A DNA stretch of 64,000 bases from Flagellimonas allohymeniacidonis (GCF_004296335.1 NZ_SGIU01000002.1:757882-821881), one strand, 5' to 3'. Shown: positions 45,169-54,603, counted from the first letter of the stretch. Program-made: numbers and translations. Notes: generated by a model not told the origin, from the letters alone.

Positions 45169-45892
45169 AAGAGTTTATTTTCAGTCTTGCCTACCTTTTC
45201 TCCTAGTCATTTTTTTGACCGCCCAAAACGCCATAGCCCAAAAAGAGCTAAGTGCAAACGAACTTTTGAATAGATCGATTTCTTTTCATGACCCGAACGG
45301 AGCATGGAGCGCATTTAATGATACGCTTGAAATAGAGTTGACCATACCAAATTCAAGTAAGCGACATAGTAGTGTATACATTAACATTCCTGAAGAGCAT
45401 TTCACTTTGGAAGTGAAAAAAGACAGTGATGCCTATGTCTATGAATTGGATAAGGGTACCTGTAAAATCCTGTTCAACGGATCCACAGAAATCTCTGAGG
45501 AAGATAAGAAGACTCATCGCCTGAGTTGCGAAAGAGGGAATATGATGAAGGATTATTACACCTACCTCTACGGTCTTCCCATGAAACTCAAGGACCCAGG
45601 TGCCATTCTGAGTCCTGAGGTATCAAAAAGAGTTTTCCAAGGCAAGGAATACCTTGTTTTAAAGGTCTCATATCAAGAAGAGGTGGGCTCTGATGTTTGG
45701 TACTTCTACTTTGATCCTAAAAGTTATGCCATGGAAGTATATCAATTTTACCATGATGAGGCCAAAAATGACGGAGAGTATATTCTTCTTACCGATTTGG
45801 TGGAAATTGGGGGCATTAAAATGCCCAAAACCCGCAAATGGTATTATAACTCCGATCAAAAGTATCTAGGAACAGACAAATTGGTAAACTAG
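45155..45892 (+). CDS. Secreted DUF6503-type protein
   Basis: A 245-residue exported protein. The ATG at 45155 is chosen over the frame start at 45119: it overlaps the phosphate transporter gene by only 14 bases and gives a signal peptide (MHRNKRVYFQSCLPFLLVIF, then LTAQNAIAQ). The mature part resembles flavobacterial DUF6503 proteins, with the beta-rich stretches NGAWSAFNDTLEIELTIP, SVYINIPEEHFTLEVKK, VWYFYFDPKSYAMEVYQFYH and GGIKMPKTRKWYYNSD. This layout suggests a LolA/outer-membrane-lipoprotein-sorting-like fold. No function known. It ends 5 bases before the convergent nadD gene. Confidence 0.75.
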   Translation: MHRNKRVYFQSCLPFLLVIFLTAQNAIAQKELSANELLNRSISFHDPNGAWSAFNDTLEIELTIPNSSKRHSSVYINIPEEHFTLEVKKDSDAYVYELDKGTCKILFNGSTEISEEDKKTHRLSCERGNMMKDYYTYLYGLPMKLKDPGAILSPEVSKRVFQGKEYLVLKVSYQEEVGSDVWYFYFDPKSYAMEVYQFYHDEAKNDGEYILLTDLVEIGGIKMPKTRKWYYNSDQKYLGTDKLVN

Positions 45893-45897
45893 ACTTC

Positions 45898-46482
45898 TTA
45901 CCGATAAAAGTTCATCTCATCCATATACTTCCAAACTCGCTCAGGAAGCATGGGCCTCACGTTTTTTCCCAAATGGTGTTGCTTGCGGATAAAGGTTGAA
46001 GAAATCTCCATGCTAGGCGCGTCCACATGATGGATTTTTGGATGGTTCTTAAACTGATGTTCCAAATCCCCATTTGATATTCTCGGGTAAACATAAATAG
46101 AATAGTTTTCCAAAATAGCTTCATAGTTTTTCCATTTATGGAAACCTTTCAAATTGTCTTCCCCCATAATCAATGAAAACTTATGCTCGTACCGATATTT
46201 TTCATCTAAATGGGCTAATGTATGTATCGTGTAATTGGGTTGCTGGAGATTGAATTCAATCTTGCTAGGTTTTAATTTGGGGTAGTCGTGAACCGCCTCA
46301 AAAACCATCTGGTAACGGTGATGATTATCCAAAAGTGATTGCTTGGTTTTGAACGGACTTTGCGGAGTGATCACAAACCAAACCTCATCAAGTTCGGAAA
46401 ACTCCACCATATGGTTTGCAATGACCAGATGACCAATATGAATGGGGTTGAAAGTGCCAAAATATAGCCCGGTCTTTTTCAT
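45898..46482 (-). CDS. nadD: Nicotinate-nucleotide adenylyltransferase
   Basis: A 194-residue NaMN adenylyltransferase of NAD synthesis. The nucleotidyltransferase start is GLYFGTFNPIHIGHLVIANH, with the HIGH-like motif. SPFKTKQSLLDNHHRYQMV and IMGEDNLKGFHKWKNYE are also typical of NadD, and the ISSTFIRK near the C-terminus is the second conserved motif. It is the third gene of the yicC-gmk-nadD operon, starting 3 bases after the gmk stop. This order is common in Bacteroidota. Confidence 0.94.
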   Translation of the reverse strand: MKKTGLYFGTFNPIHIGHLVIANHMVEFSELDEVWFVITPQSPFKTKQSLLDNHHRYQMVFEAVHDYPKLKPSKIEFNLQQPNYTIHTLAHLDEKYRYEHKFSLIMGEDNLKGFHKWKNYEAILENYSIYVYPRISNGDLEHQFKNHPKIHHVDAPSMEISSTFIRKQHHLGKNVRPMLPERVWKYMDEMNFYR

Positions 46483-46485
46483 TCA

Positions 46486-47085
46486 TTACTCCTCTTCCGA
46501 TTTTGCAATTTCGGCTCCAACAAATTCAGCCACCAATTGATGGGATTCTTTCAAAGCGATATCCAAATCGTAGTTCTTGATAATCTTGTCGAACTGGGGA
46601 GCTGTGGCCAACTCCACAGAAGCTTTTGCCACCCTCATGTTGATTTTGTCTTCACTTTCGGTGCTCCTTTTTTTGAGTCGGATTTTTAGTTCGTCGACAC
46701 TGGGAGGTTTAACAAATACGGCCAAGGTCTGCTCAGGAAATTTCTTTTTGATTCGAAGGCCACCGACCACGTCAATATCAAAAATTACATTTTTGCCCTC
46801 ACTCCAAAGTCGTTCAACCTCACTCTTCAAAGTTCCGTAAAAATTGTCGCGATATACCTCTTCCCACTCTATAAAATCATCTTTTTTGATGTGCTTTTTA
46901 AATTCGGATATCGACATAAAATAATAATTGACCCCTTCCTTTTCTTTTCCCCTTCTAGGCCGTGAGGTCGCAGAAACCGAAAAAGCCAAATTGAGCTCCG
47001 GTTGATCCAACAAGTAGCGAACAATCGTGGTTTTACCACTTCCGGAAGGAGCCGAAAAAATAATAAGCTTCCCTCCTCTGCTCAT
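46486..47085 (-). CDS. gmk: Guanylate kinase
   Basis: A 199-residue kinase turning GMP to GDP. The P-loop is APSGSGKTTIVRYLL (residues about 11-25). SVSATSRPRRGKEKEGVNYYF binds GMP, with FIEWEEVYRDNFYGTLKSEVE continuing the active site, and VIFDIDVVGG follows in the centre. The typical Gmk length and motifs are present. Its start overlaps the yicC stop by 4 bases and nadD follows after 3 bases, so the three genes are one operon. Confidence 0.95.
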   Translation of the reverse strand: MSRGGKLIIFSAPSGSGKTTIVRYLLDQPELNLAFSVSATSRPRRGKEKEGVNYYFMSISEFKKHIKKDDFIEWEEVYRDNFYGTLKSEVERLWSEGKNVIFDIDVVGGLRIKKKFPEQTLAVFVKPPSVDELKIRLKKRSTESEDKINMRVAKASVELATAPQFDKIIKNYDLDIALKESHQLVAEFVGAEIAKSEEE

Positions 47086-47939
47086 AACACATTCAACATT
47101 TGTTCTTTGATCTTTTCCAACTCGTCCTTCATCTGAACCACCACTTGTTGCATGGGAGCATAATTTGCCTTGGAACCGATGGTATTGATCTCCCGACCAA
47201 TTTCTTGGCTTATAAAACCCAATTTCTTTCCGTTGGAATCATTGGAATGTAGCGTAGTTTCAAAGTAATTTAAGTGGTTGGCCAAACGTACTTTTTCTTC
47301 GGTGATATCGTACTTTTCCAAATAATAAATAAGTTCTTGTTCAAAACGGTTGGCATCAACTTCCACTTTCAATTCTGAAACTGCTTTTTCCAAACGTTCT
47401 CGAATGGTATCAATGCGCTCAACATCCAACAATTTTACTTTTTCCAATAGGTCATCCAAAGCTTTTAAACGCATTTCAAAATCCTTTTCAAGAACCCGGC
47501 CCTCCGCTTCTCGGAAATTGGTGATTTCCACCAAAGCTTCTTGCATAGCCTTTTTGATAGCGTCGTATTCGGCCTTGTCAATATCGTTTTTGTCACTCTT
47601 CAGGGTGTCCGGCATACGCAAGGCCAGTTCCATTAGCTTTAGAGAATCTCCATCCACGATTTGAGACAGTTGCTCCATATACTTCTTCACTACACCATGA
47701 TTCACCTCCGATGTGGTTTCCTCACCAGTGATTTCAACATAAAGCCCTAGATCAACTTTCCCTCTCACCAAACCATCGGCGATCATCTTTCGAAGCTCCA
47801 ATTCCTTCTCCCGATAAGCTTGGGGAATTCGAGCATTGATGTCGAGATTTTTGCTGTTGAGTGATTTTATTTCGACGGTAATCTTTTTGGAAGGAAGTTG
47901 CACTACGTGCTTTCCAAAACCGGTCATGGATTGAATCAT
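47082..47939 (-). CDS. YicC family protein (endoribonuclease-type)
   Basis: A 285-residue protein of the YicC/YloC family. It starts MIQSMTGFGKH, the family signature, and the N-terminal domain has EIKSLNSKNLDINARIP and LRKMIADGLVRGKVDL. The C-terminal DUF1732 domain has RFEQELIYYLEKYDITEEKVRL and KKLGFISQEIGREINTIGSK near the end. Members are RNases or RNA-decay factors in other bacteria. It is the first gene of the yicC-gmk-nadD operon; the 76-base gap to the DUF1080 gene holds nothing else that I can see. Confidence 0.93.
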   Translation of the reverse strand: MIQSMTGFGKHVVQLPSKKITVEIKSLNSKNLDINARIPQAYREKELELRKMIADGLVRGKVDLGLYVEITGEETTSEVNHGVVKKYMEQLSQIVDGDSLKLMELALRMPDTLKSDKNDIDKAEYDAIKKAMQEALVEITNFREAEGRVLEKDFEMRLKALDDLLEKVKLLDVERIDTIRERLEKAVSELKVEVDANRFEQELIYYLEKYDITEEKVRLANHLNYFETTLHSNDSNGKKLGFISQEIGREINTIGSKANYAPMQQVVVQMKDELEKIKEQMLNVL

Positions 47940-48015
47940 GCGGAATACTAAATTTTAACAAAGGTAACCAAATTAGCCTATGCCCTTATCGCATAAGCCA
48001 CTTAAGGAAAGGGTG

Positions 48016-48774
48016 CTAATCCAGTTCCCTGACCCAAATATTGCGATAACTCACCCTGCTGTTATCCCTATGGTCTTGTAACTCTAAGGGTGCTTTCCCA
48101 TGGGGTTCGTATTTGGGCCAACCGATGTACTCCGAAGGGCCTTCAATCTCAAAATGGTCTTGAATCAAAACCCCGTTGTGCAAAACGGTAATGGTGGCCG
48201 GCTCTTCAAGGTTTCCTCCTTTACTAAATTTCGGAGCATGGAAAATGATATCATAGCTGTTCCATTCCCCCGAAGGCACGGAGGCCATAGCCATCGGAAC
48301 CGATTGTTTGTACAAAGACCCGACCTGCCCGTTCACGTAGGTAGAATTATTGTTGTTGTCCAAAACCTGAATTTCATAGCGCTTTTGCATAAATACACCA
48401 CTATTGGCCCTACTCTGCCCTTCTCCTTGGGTTTCGGCTGGAGAGCTCCATTCAATATGAAGTTGAAAACTGCCAAAATTGCGTTTGGTCTGAATGTTTC
48501 CTGTTTTGTCCTTAACGGTCATACTACCATCTTTATTCAAGTGCCATTTCACAGCTGTACTGTCACCACTGCTTATCCATTCATCAAAATCGGACCCGTC
48601 AAAAAGCACCAGGGCATCACTGGGAGGTGCCCCATTTTTCCCTGGCACCACCTTGGGCGGAACAGGTTTATATGTTTCAGTGGCTTCCGGTTTGGTGGGT
48701 TCTCCTTCTTGTGCAAATACACTTGAGGAAAAAACGAGTAGAAAGATCAAAAGAGTTGATTTGTAAAGTTTCAT
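48016..48774 (-). CDS. Secreted DUF1080 (3-keto-disaccharide hydrolase-like) protein
   Basis: A 252-residue exported protein. The signal peptide MKLYKSTLLIFLLVFSSSVFAQ is followed by a concanavalin-like beta-sandwich with DUF1080 motifs: LVLFDGSDFDEWISSGDS, NFGSFQLHIEWSSPAETQ, NSGVFMQKRYEIQVLDN, NSYDIIFHAPKFSKG and the end NSRVSYRNIWVREL. The family has been linked to cleavage of 3-keto-glycosides. The gene is 24 bases downstream of a sugar isomerase/epimerase gene and lies in the block with GMC dehydrogenases, which fits such a role. Substrate is unknown. Confidence 0.85.
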   Translation of the reverse strand: MKLYKSTLLIFLLVFSSSVFAQEGEPTKPEATETYKPVPPKVVPGKNGAPPSDALVLFDGSDFDEWISSGDSTAVKWHLNKDGSMTVKDKTGNIQTKRNFGSFQLHIEWSSPAETQGEGQSRANSGVFMQKRYEIQVLDNNNNSTYVNGQVGSLYKQSVPMAMASVPSGEWNSYDIIFHAPKFSKGGNLEEPATITVLHNGVLIQDHFEIEGPSEYIGWPKYEPHGKAPLELQDHRDNSRVSYRNIWVRELD

Positions 48775-48798
48775 TGTAGTTTTTGATTAGGTTGTCTA

Positions 48799-49851
48799 TT
48801 ATATTCCCAAAATGCGTTTCAATTTGTCTTTGTCCAAATCCCCGCCAGCAAAATCATCAAAGGTCTTGGTCGTTGCCTCAATGATATGATCTTGAATGAA
48901 CTTGGCCCCTTCCCTCGCCCCTTGCTCGGGACTTTTTATGCAACACTCCCATTCCATGACCGCCCAAACATCGCATCCGTATTGGGTAAGTTTTGAAAAA
49001 ATGGTTTTAAAGTCAATTTGGCCATCACCCAAGGAACGATACCTTCCAGCACGATCGCCCCAATCATTATAACCTCCAAAAGCCCCTTTTTTCCCTGTGG
49101 GATTGAATTCAGAATCCTTCACATGAAACGACTTGATGAATTCGTGGTAATGGTCGATATACGTGATATAATCCAATTGCTGTAGTACAAAATGGCTGGG
49201 GTCGTACAGAATATTGACCCTTTTGTGGTTACCGGTTGCCTCTAAAAATCGTTCGAAGGTGTCACCATCATGAAGATCTTCTCCGGGATGGATTTCATAA
49301 CAAACATCAACACCTTCTTTATCAAAATGATCTAGTATGGGCAGCCAACGATTGGCCAATTCCTCAAACCCCATTTCTACCAATCCCGGGGGTCGTTGTG
49401 GCCAGGGATGAGCCGTATGCCATAGCAGTGCCCCAGAAAACGTCGCATGCGCCTTGATTCCCAAACGTCGGCTGGCCGTTGCCGCTTTCTTGACCGTTTC
49501 TATGGCCCATTGGGTTCGCTCTTTGGGTTTGCCCTTAAGGGCATCCGGTGCAAAATTGTCAAACATGATATCATATGCTGGGTGTACCGCAACCAATTGT
49601 CCTTGTAAATGGGTAGACAATTCGGTGATCTCCAACCCGTAGGAATTGATTTTCCCTTTGAGTTCATCACAGTAATCCTGACTTTCGGCCGCTTTGTCCA
49701 AGTCAATTAAAAAAGATTCCCAAGTAGGAATTTGGATTCCCTTATAGCCTAAACTTGAAGCCCATTGGCAAAGACCTTCGAGTGAATTGAAAGGAGGTTC
49801 GCTATCTACAAATTGCGCTAAAAAAACGGCTGGCCCTTTTATTGTTTTCAT
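48799..49851 (-). CDS. Sugar phosphate isomerase/epimerase (TIM-barrel)
   Basis: A 350-residue xylose-isomerase-like TIM barrel without a signal peptide. Divalent-metal ligands are seen as DVCYEIHPGED (Glu, near residue 180), VNILYDPSHF (Asp), IKSFHVKDSEF (His) and AVMEWECC (Glu). Related enzymes epimerise or isomerise sugars or cleave 3-keto-glycosides. The gene is upstream of DUF1080 on the same strand and divergent from a GMC dehydrogenase gene, with 127 bases between them. The cytosolic location suggests it acts after uptake. Confidence 0.88.
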   Translation of the reverse strand: MKTIKGPAVFLAQFVDSEPPFNSLEGLCQWASSLGYKGIQIPTWESFLIDLDKAAESQDYCDELKGKINSYGLEITELSTHLQGQLVAVHPAYDIMFDNFAPDALKGKPKERTQWAIETVKKAATASRRLGIKAHATFSGALLWHTAHPWPQRPPGLVEMGFEELANRWLPILDHFDKEGVDVCYEIHPGEDLHDGDTFERFLEATGNHKRVNILYDPSHFVLQQLDYITYIDHYHEFIKSFHVKDSEFNPTGKKGAFGGYNDWGDRAGRYRSLGDGQIDFKTIFSKLTQYGCDVWAVMEWECCIKSPEQGAREGAKFIQDHIIEATTKTFDDFAGGDLDKDKLKRILGI

Positions 49852-49978
49852 GGTATTGGCTTTTAAGAATTAGTAAATCCCCAACATTTTAGGATTTATC
49901 CCCTATATTTAAAAAATAATGTGAGCGTATTGCTGACTTCTTTATGAGGGGTCATAAATATAGGAATAAGCTCAGAAT

Positions 49979-51697
49979 TTGAACGGTATTATTGTGAACG
50001 AAAATACGGTTTATGATGCCATAGTGGTGGGTACAGGAATCAGTGGAGGATGGGCCGCCAAGGAGCTATGTGAAAATGGGCTCAAAACCTTGGTTTTGGA
50101 TCGTGGTCCCATGGTCAAGCACGTTGAAGATTACAAGACCATGCATGATGATCCGTGGGACTATAAGTTTAAAGGGGAGTTGACCTTAGAAGAAAAAAAG
50201 AAATATCCCGTACAATCTCGTTTGGGATGGGCCCCGCGCGACGATGTCAAACACTTTTTCGTCAACGATTTGGAACACCCCTATCAAGAAACCAAACGTT
50301 TTGATTGGATTCGGGGATACCATGTAGGTGGAAGAAGCCTGACCTGGGGAAGACAAAGTTACCGTTGGAGCGACATCGATTTTGAAGCCAACAAGAAAGA
50401 AGGTATTGGTGTAGACTGGCCTGTCCGATATAAAGACATTGCCCCTTGGTACGACAAGGTAGAATCTTACATCGGTGTAAGCGGGGAAAAATTAGGGCTG
50501 AAACAATTACCAGACGGACAATTTCAACCCCCCATGGAATTGAACTGTGCCGAAAAGGAACTTCAAGCTTCCATGAAGAACGATTTTGACGATGGCCGTT
50601 TATTGACTATTGGCCGGGTCGCCCATATTACTGAAAATACATCCGATATTGAAGGCAGGGGTCCTTGTCAATATCGAAATCGCTGTTGGCGAGGTTGCCC
50701 ATTTGGCGGCTACTTTAGCAGCAATTCTTCCACTCTCCCCGCTGCAGAACGTACTGGAAATATGACCATACGGGCCAATTCCATTGTCCATGAGGTGATA
50801 TATGATGCATCAACCAAAAGGGCAACCGGTGTAAAAGTCATCGATGCCGTGACCCATGAAAAATTTGAATTCAAGGGTAAAATCGTTTTCCTATGTGCAT
50901 CTGCAATGGCTTCTGTGGGTATCTTGCTCCAGTCCAAATCAAAAAGTTTTCCGAACGGAATGGGTAACAACCATGATCAATTGGGCAGAAATCTCATGGA
51001 CCATCACTACAAAGTTGGGGCTACGGCCAAAATTGATGGTCATTTGGACAAGTACTACAAAGGGAGAAGGCCCAATGGCTTTTATATTCCCCGTTTTGTG
51101 AATCTGGACGATACCACCCAAAGGAATAGCTTTTTACGAGGTTTCGGTTATCAGGGGGGTGCCAGTAGAGGCAATTGGAAAGAAATGGTTGCCGAAATGG
51201 GATATGGAAAGAGCCTTAAGGAAAGTATTTTAAAACCCGGTGGTTGGGAAATCGGAATGAGCGGTTTTGGGGAAATGCTACCTCATCCGGATAATCGGGT
51301 AACCTTAAGTACTGATAAAAAAGATTCATGGGATTTGCCCCAGCTAAATTTTGATGCAGAATTCAAATCCAATGAACTCAACATGCGGGAAGCCATTAAA
51401 GAAGAGGCTGTGGCCATCTTCAAAGCTGCAGGCTTCAAAGAAATTACAACATTTGACGAGTCAACAGGCCCCGGGTTGGGCATCCATGAAATGGGAGGTG
51501 CCCGAATGGGGGCCAACCCCAAAACTTCTGTAGTGAACCGTAATAATCAACTACATGACGTTCCAAACGTTTATGTGACAGATGGTGCCTTTATGACCTC
51601 TGCTAGCTGCGTAAATCCGTCATTGACCTATATGGCCTTTACGGCCCGAGCAGCCAATCATGCCTCAAAACAATTTCATCAACATAAATTTTCTTGA
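49979..51697 (+). CDS. GMC-family FAD sugar dehydrogenase with [3Fe-4S] motif (copy 1)
   Basis: A 572-residue oxidoreductase of the glucose-methanol-choline family. The FAD site starts VYDAIVVGTGISGGWAAKEL, with RGYHVGGRSLTWGRQSYRW typical of the family. Cys230, Cys236 and Cys240 (CQYRNRCWRGCPFGG) give the CX5CX3C pattern that holds a [3Fe-4S] cluster in FAD glucose dehydrogenase alpha subunits. The catalytic His lies in GIHEMGGARMG and the second active-site pair in SASCVNPSLTYMA. The start is TTG (MNGIIVNEN). A small-subunit gene is not adjacent, unlike copy 2. An ASCH-domain gene follows after 6 bases. Confidence 0.9.
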   Translation: MNGIIVNENTVYDAIVVGTGISGGWAAKELCENGLKTLVLDRGPMVKHVEDYKTMHDDPWDYKFKGELTLEEKKKYPVQSRLGWAPRDDVKHFFVNDLEHPYQETKRFDWIRGYHVGGRSLTWGRQSYRWSDIDFEANKKEGIGVDWPVRYKDIAPWYDKVESYIGVSGEKLGLKQLPDGQFQPPMELNCAEKELQASMKNDFDDGRLLTIGRVAHITENTSDIEGRGPCQYRNRCWRGCPFGGYFSSNSSTLPAAERTGNMTIRANSIVHEVIYDASTKRATGVKVIDAVTHEKFEFKGKIVFLCASAMASVGILLQSKSKSFPNGMGNNHDQLGRNLMDHHYKVGATAKIDGHLDKYYKGRRPNGFYIPRFVNLDDTTQRNSFLRGFGYQGGASRGNWKEMVAEMGYGKSLKESILKPGGWEIGMSGFGEMLPHPDNRVTLSTDKKDSWDLPQLNFDAEFKSNELNMREAIKEEAVAIFKAAGFKEITTFDESTGPGLGIHEMGGARMGANPKTSVVNRNNQLHDVPNVYVTDGAFMTSASCVNPSLTYMAFTARAANHASKQFHQHKFS

Positions 51698-51703
51698 TCA
51701 TTC

Positions 51704-52171
51704 ATGGAAAATGCTTCTGCCCGAAATCTTTGGGGCGACTTTTTAGACGCCCACCTTGAGTTTGCCTCTGAAGACGCACCCAAGGTTATCCATTTTTGCG
51801 ATAATGAGAAAGACGCCAATGTCTGTGCCAATTTGGTAAGTAAAGACGTCAAGCGTGCTACCTCGCACTCGCTATTAGGCCTACAATTGCGAAATGAGAA
51901 ACTTCCTCAACTTGGGGATTTTTCCGTTGTGACCGATTGGTCCGGCAACGCCAAATGTATTATCAGGACCACCGGGGTTCGCCTGATTCCCTATTTTGCC
52001 ATTCGCGAGGAGCAAGCGCGTTTGGAAGGAGAAGGCGACAAGAGTCTTGAATATTGGCGAAAAGTCCATTGGGACTACTATACCCGGGAACTTGCCGAGT
52101 TTGGTAAGGCTCCAAAAGAAAGTATGATTGTTGTCTTTGAGCAATTTGAAAAGCTGTTCACAAAAAAATGA
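51704..52171 (+). CDS. ASCH domain protein
   Basis: A 155-residue cytosolic protein with the ASCH fold, an RNA-binding/amidohydrolase-like beta-barrel related to PUA domains. Visible parts are LWGDFLDAHLEFASEDAP, KRATSHSLLGLQLRNEKLP (the family's Lys/Arg-containing segment), AKCIIRTTGVRLIPYFAI and DYYTRELAEFGKAPKESM. It follows the first GMC gene by 6 bases, which looks like an operon, although a functional link to sugar oxidation is not obvious. Members of the family have been proposed to act on modified nucleosides. Confidence 0.85.
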   Translation: MENASARNLWGDFLDAHLEFASEDAPKVIHFCDNEKDANVCANLVSKDVKRATSHSLLGLQLRNEKLPQLGDFSVVTDWSGNAKCIIRTTGVRLIPYFAIREEQARLEGEGDKSLEYWRKVHWDYYTRELAEFGKAPKESMIVVFEQFEKLFTKK

Positions 52172-52193
52172 CCGCAGTTTTGCGGCCATTTAT
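52163..52193. terminator. Intrinsic terminator between convergent ASCH and Gfo/Idh genes
   Basis: AATG-A-CCGCA pairs with TGCGG-C-CATT with one mismatch and a short loop. On the minus strand it is followed by seven T, so it is a good terminator for the Gfo/Idh/MocA operon (stop 52212). On the plus strand the T run is weaker. Confidence 0.7.
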
Positions 52194-52211
52194 TGTACTT
52201 ATTGGGGCTAT

Positions 52212-53348
52212 TTAATCGAGATTCACCCAAACATTCCCTTGTTTGTGTGAAGCCACAGTGCCCTCTATGAAATTCAATCCGCGAACACCATCCAGCATGG
52301 TTGGGAATTCGCCATCATTATATTCCTGTCCCCGAATTGCTTTGGAAACCCCTAAATAAATGTTGGCCATGGCATCAAAAATTCCTTCAGGGTGTCCTGG
52401 TGGTAATTTTGTGCCATCCAAAGATAATTTGGAATTATAGGCATGCCCTGGTTTTAAAACTTGAAGTGGTTCGGTATCACTTAATTTGTAGAGGTAATTC
52501 GGATTTTCCTGCTCCCATTTGAACGCTCCTTTTTCTCCATAAATGGCAATGGACAGTCCATTTTCTTCCCCAGTGGCCACCTGACTGCTCCGGATGACCC
52601 CTTTTACATGTTTATCCATCCTAACCAGCACCGTTCCATCTACATCCATCACATTGTCATCATAGAGGTAATTGAAATCACATAGAAGGGATTGGATGCG
52701 CAATCCGGTGGTAAACTCAATCATATTGAAGGCATGAACTCCTATATCTCCCATGCACGAACTGATTCCTGCTTTTTTAGGATCCAAGCGCCATACCGAC
52801 GATCGTTTTTCCTTATCGTGGATTATAGCATTGATCCATCCTTGGTAATATTGCGCGTCGACCTTATGAATTTTCCCGAGCTCCCCTTCCTTTATCCTTT
52901 CACGCATTTCACGTACCATGGGATAGCCGGTATAGGTATGGGTAACCGCAAAGACCTTCTTGGCCTTTGTCAAGGTGTCCTGCAAAATTTTGGCCTCCTC
53001 GTAGGTGGTGGTCAGGGGTTTTTCACAGATTACATGAAACCCATTTTCCAAGAGTTTTTTGGCCATGGGAAAATGGAGAAAGTTCGGCGTAAGGACCGAG
53101 CAAACTTGAATTCGTTCTTCTTCGGGCAATTTTAGCTCCCCTTCAATCAGAGCATCTAAATCTCCATATATTCGGTTCGTGGGAATGTCAATCTCCTCCG
53201 CAAATTTTAGGCTTTCTTCATATTGTGCATTGAAAACCCCTCCGGTGATTTGATAGTTGTCATTTATAAAAGAGGCTACGCGGTGCAATACCCCAATAAG
53301 GGAGTCTCCACCACCACCAAGAATTCCAAGTCGAATTTTTTTTGGCAT
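52212..53348 (-). CDS. Gfo/Idh/MocA family oxidoreductase
   Basis: A 378-residue NAD(P)-dependent dehydrogenase. The N-terminal Rossmann fold starts RLGILGGGGDSLIGVLHRV; the lysine motif HVICEKPLTTTYEEA contains the EKP of the family. The C-terminal domain has AGISSCMGDIGVHAFNMIEF with the catalytic-like Asp and His. There is no signal peptide, so it is cytosolic. In 3-keto-sugar pathways such enzymes reduce the keto-sugar back. An MFS permease gene lies 4 bases upstream on the same strand. Confidence 0.9.
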   Translation of the reverse strand: MPKKIRLGILGGGGDSLIGVLHRVASFINDNYQITGGVFNAQYEESLKFAEEIDIPTNRIYGDLDALIEGELKLPEEERIQVCSVLTPNFLHFPMAKKLLENGFHVICEKPLTTTYEEAKILQDTLTKAKKVFAVTHTYTGYPMVREMRERIKEGELGKIHKVDAQYYQGWINAIIHDKEKRSSVWRLDPKKAGISSCMGDIGVHAFNMIEFTTGLRIQSLLCDFNYLYDDNVMDVDGTVLVRMDKHVKGVIRSSQVATGEENGLSIAIYGEKGAFKWEQENPNYLYKLSDTEPLQVLKPGHAYNSKLSLDGTKLPPGHPEGIFDAMANIYLGVSKAIRGQEYNDGEFPTMLDGVRGLNFIEGTVASHKQGNVWVNLD

Positions 53349-53352
53349 AGGT

Positions 53353-54579
53353 CTATTCTTTGTATTCGATTTTTTCGTTTTTGAACAGTAGTAGGAAAAG
53401 TACCAAGACTACAGCAGCAAAAATAGCAGGGAATGTCCAAATGTTCGCCCATTCATGCACATTTTCGGAAACTAAATAGGAATCTGTGATTTTTCCAGCT
53501 ACCCAAAAACCAATAAGCATACCTACTCCGTAGGTAGCCAAAGTAATCAATCCCTGGGCCGCACTCTTATATCTTTCTCCTGCTTTGGAATCTGTATAAA
53601 TCTGACCGGATACAAAAAAGAAGTCGTAGCAGATGCCATGCAAAGCGATTCCAATAATCAACATAAATGCAAGTTCTCCGGCATCTCCGTATGCGAACAG
53701 CAAGTACCTTATCGTCCAAGCCAACATACCTGCCAATATGGTCATTTTAAAACCAAAACGTTTGAAGAAAAATGGCAACAAAAGCATAAAGAGCACTTCG
53801 GAAATTTGTCCAATTGTCATTTTGCCTGCTGGGTTGGCCACTCCAATTTCTCCCAAAAACTGCCCTGCGTGTTGATAGTAGAACGCCAATGGGATACATA
53901 TCAAAATAGAGGCAATGAAAAAGATCAAGAAGTTTCTGTTGTTGAGCAATTTCAAAGCTTCAAGGCCCAAAATATCGGAGATGGCCACCTTTTCATCTTT
54001 GGAGGTTTTAGGTGGTGTTTTGGGTAAGGTAAAACTGAACAGTCCCAAAAGGGCCGAAGCACCTGCCACCATCAAAAAGGTGTTTTTCAATAATCCTTCC
54101 TTTACCCCTACTTCGCTATCCCAGCCAAAATAACTGATGGCCAGACCGGCAATGATCCATCCTATCGTGCCGAATACGCGTACAAAGGCAAACTCCTTCG
54201 ATGGGTCTTTCATTTGATTAAAAGCCACTGAATTCACTAAGGCCAAGGTGGGCATATAAATGATCATATAACCCAAAACAAAGGGATAGAATGCTCCAAA
54301 ATCGGTTGCATTGGCCAGTTGATACATTAAAATGGCGCCTATTAAGTGGGATACCCCCAAAATACGTTCGGCATTAAAATACCGGTCTGCAATCAATCCA
54401 ATAATAAATGGAGCAATGATTGCTCCCCAAGATTGTGTAGAATATGCCATGGCAATATCGCTGCCTGAAGCATTCAAGGTATTTGGCAAATAAATGCCCA
54501 TGGTCACAAACCATCCTCCCCAAATAAAGAACTCAAGAAACATCATAAAGGATAGCTGAAACTTCGTTGTAGTATTCAT
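53353..54579 (-). CDS. MFS permease, NupG-like nucleoside/sugar:H+ symporter family
   Basis: A 408-residue inner-membrane protein with about 12 helices. The start MFLEFFIWGGWFVTMGIYLP and the later GAIIAPFIIGLIADRYFNAERILG match the nucleoside:H+ symporter group of the MFS. In sugar-use loci members of this group often import the sugar product, and the placement between Gfo/Idh/MocA (4 bases) and DinB genes supports that. A substrate cannot be named from sequence. Confidence 0.85.
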   Translation of the reverse strand: MNTTTKFQLSFMMFLEFFIWGGWFVTMGIYLPNTLNASGSDIAMAYSTQSWGAIIAPFIIGLIADRYFNAERILGVSHLIGAILMYQLANATDFGAFYPFVLGYMIIYMPTLALVNSVAFNQMKDPSKEFAFVRVFGTIGWIIAGLAISYFGWDSEVGVKEGLLKNTFLMVAGASALLGLFSFTLPKTPPKTSKDEKVAISDILGLEALKLLNNRNFLIFFIASILICIPLAFYYQHAGQFLGEIGVANPAGKMTIGQISEVLFMLLLPFFFKRFGFKMTILAGMLAWTIRYLLFAYGDAGELAFMLIIGIALHGICYDFFFVSGQIYTDSKAGERYKSAAQGLITLATYGVGMLIGFWVAGKITDSYLVSENVHEWANIWTFPAIFAAVVLVLFLLLFKNEKIEYKE

Positions 54580-54603
54580 GTATTTGATTTAGTTGTTAGT
54601 TGA

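Noticed and set aside
48100-48726. 208-codon plus-strand ORF opposite the DUF1080 gene
   Set aside because: It is a shadow of a well-supported gene; its translation is low in typical protein features and has no known domain.
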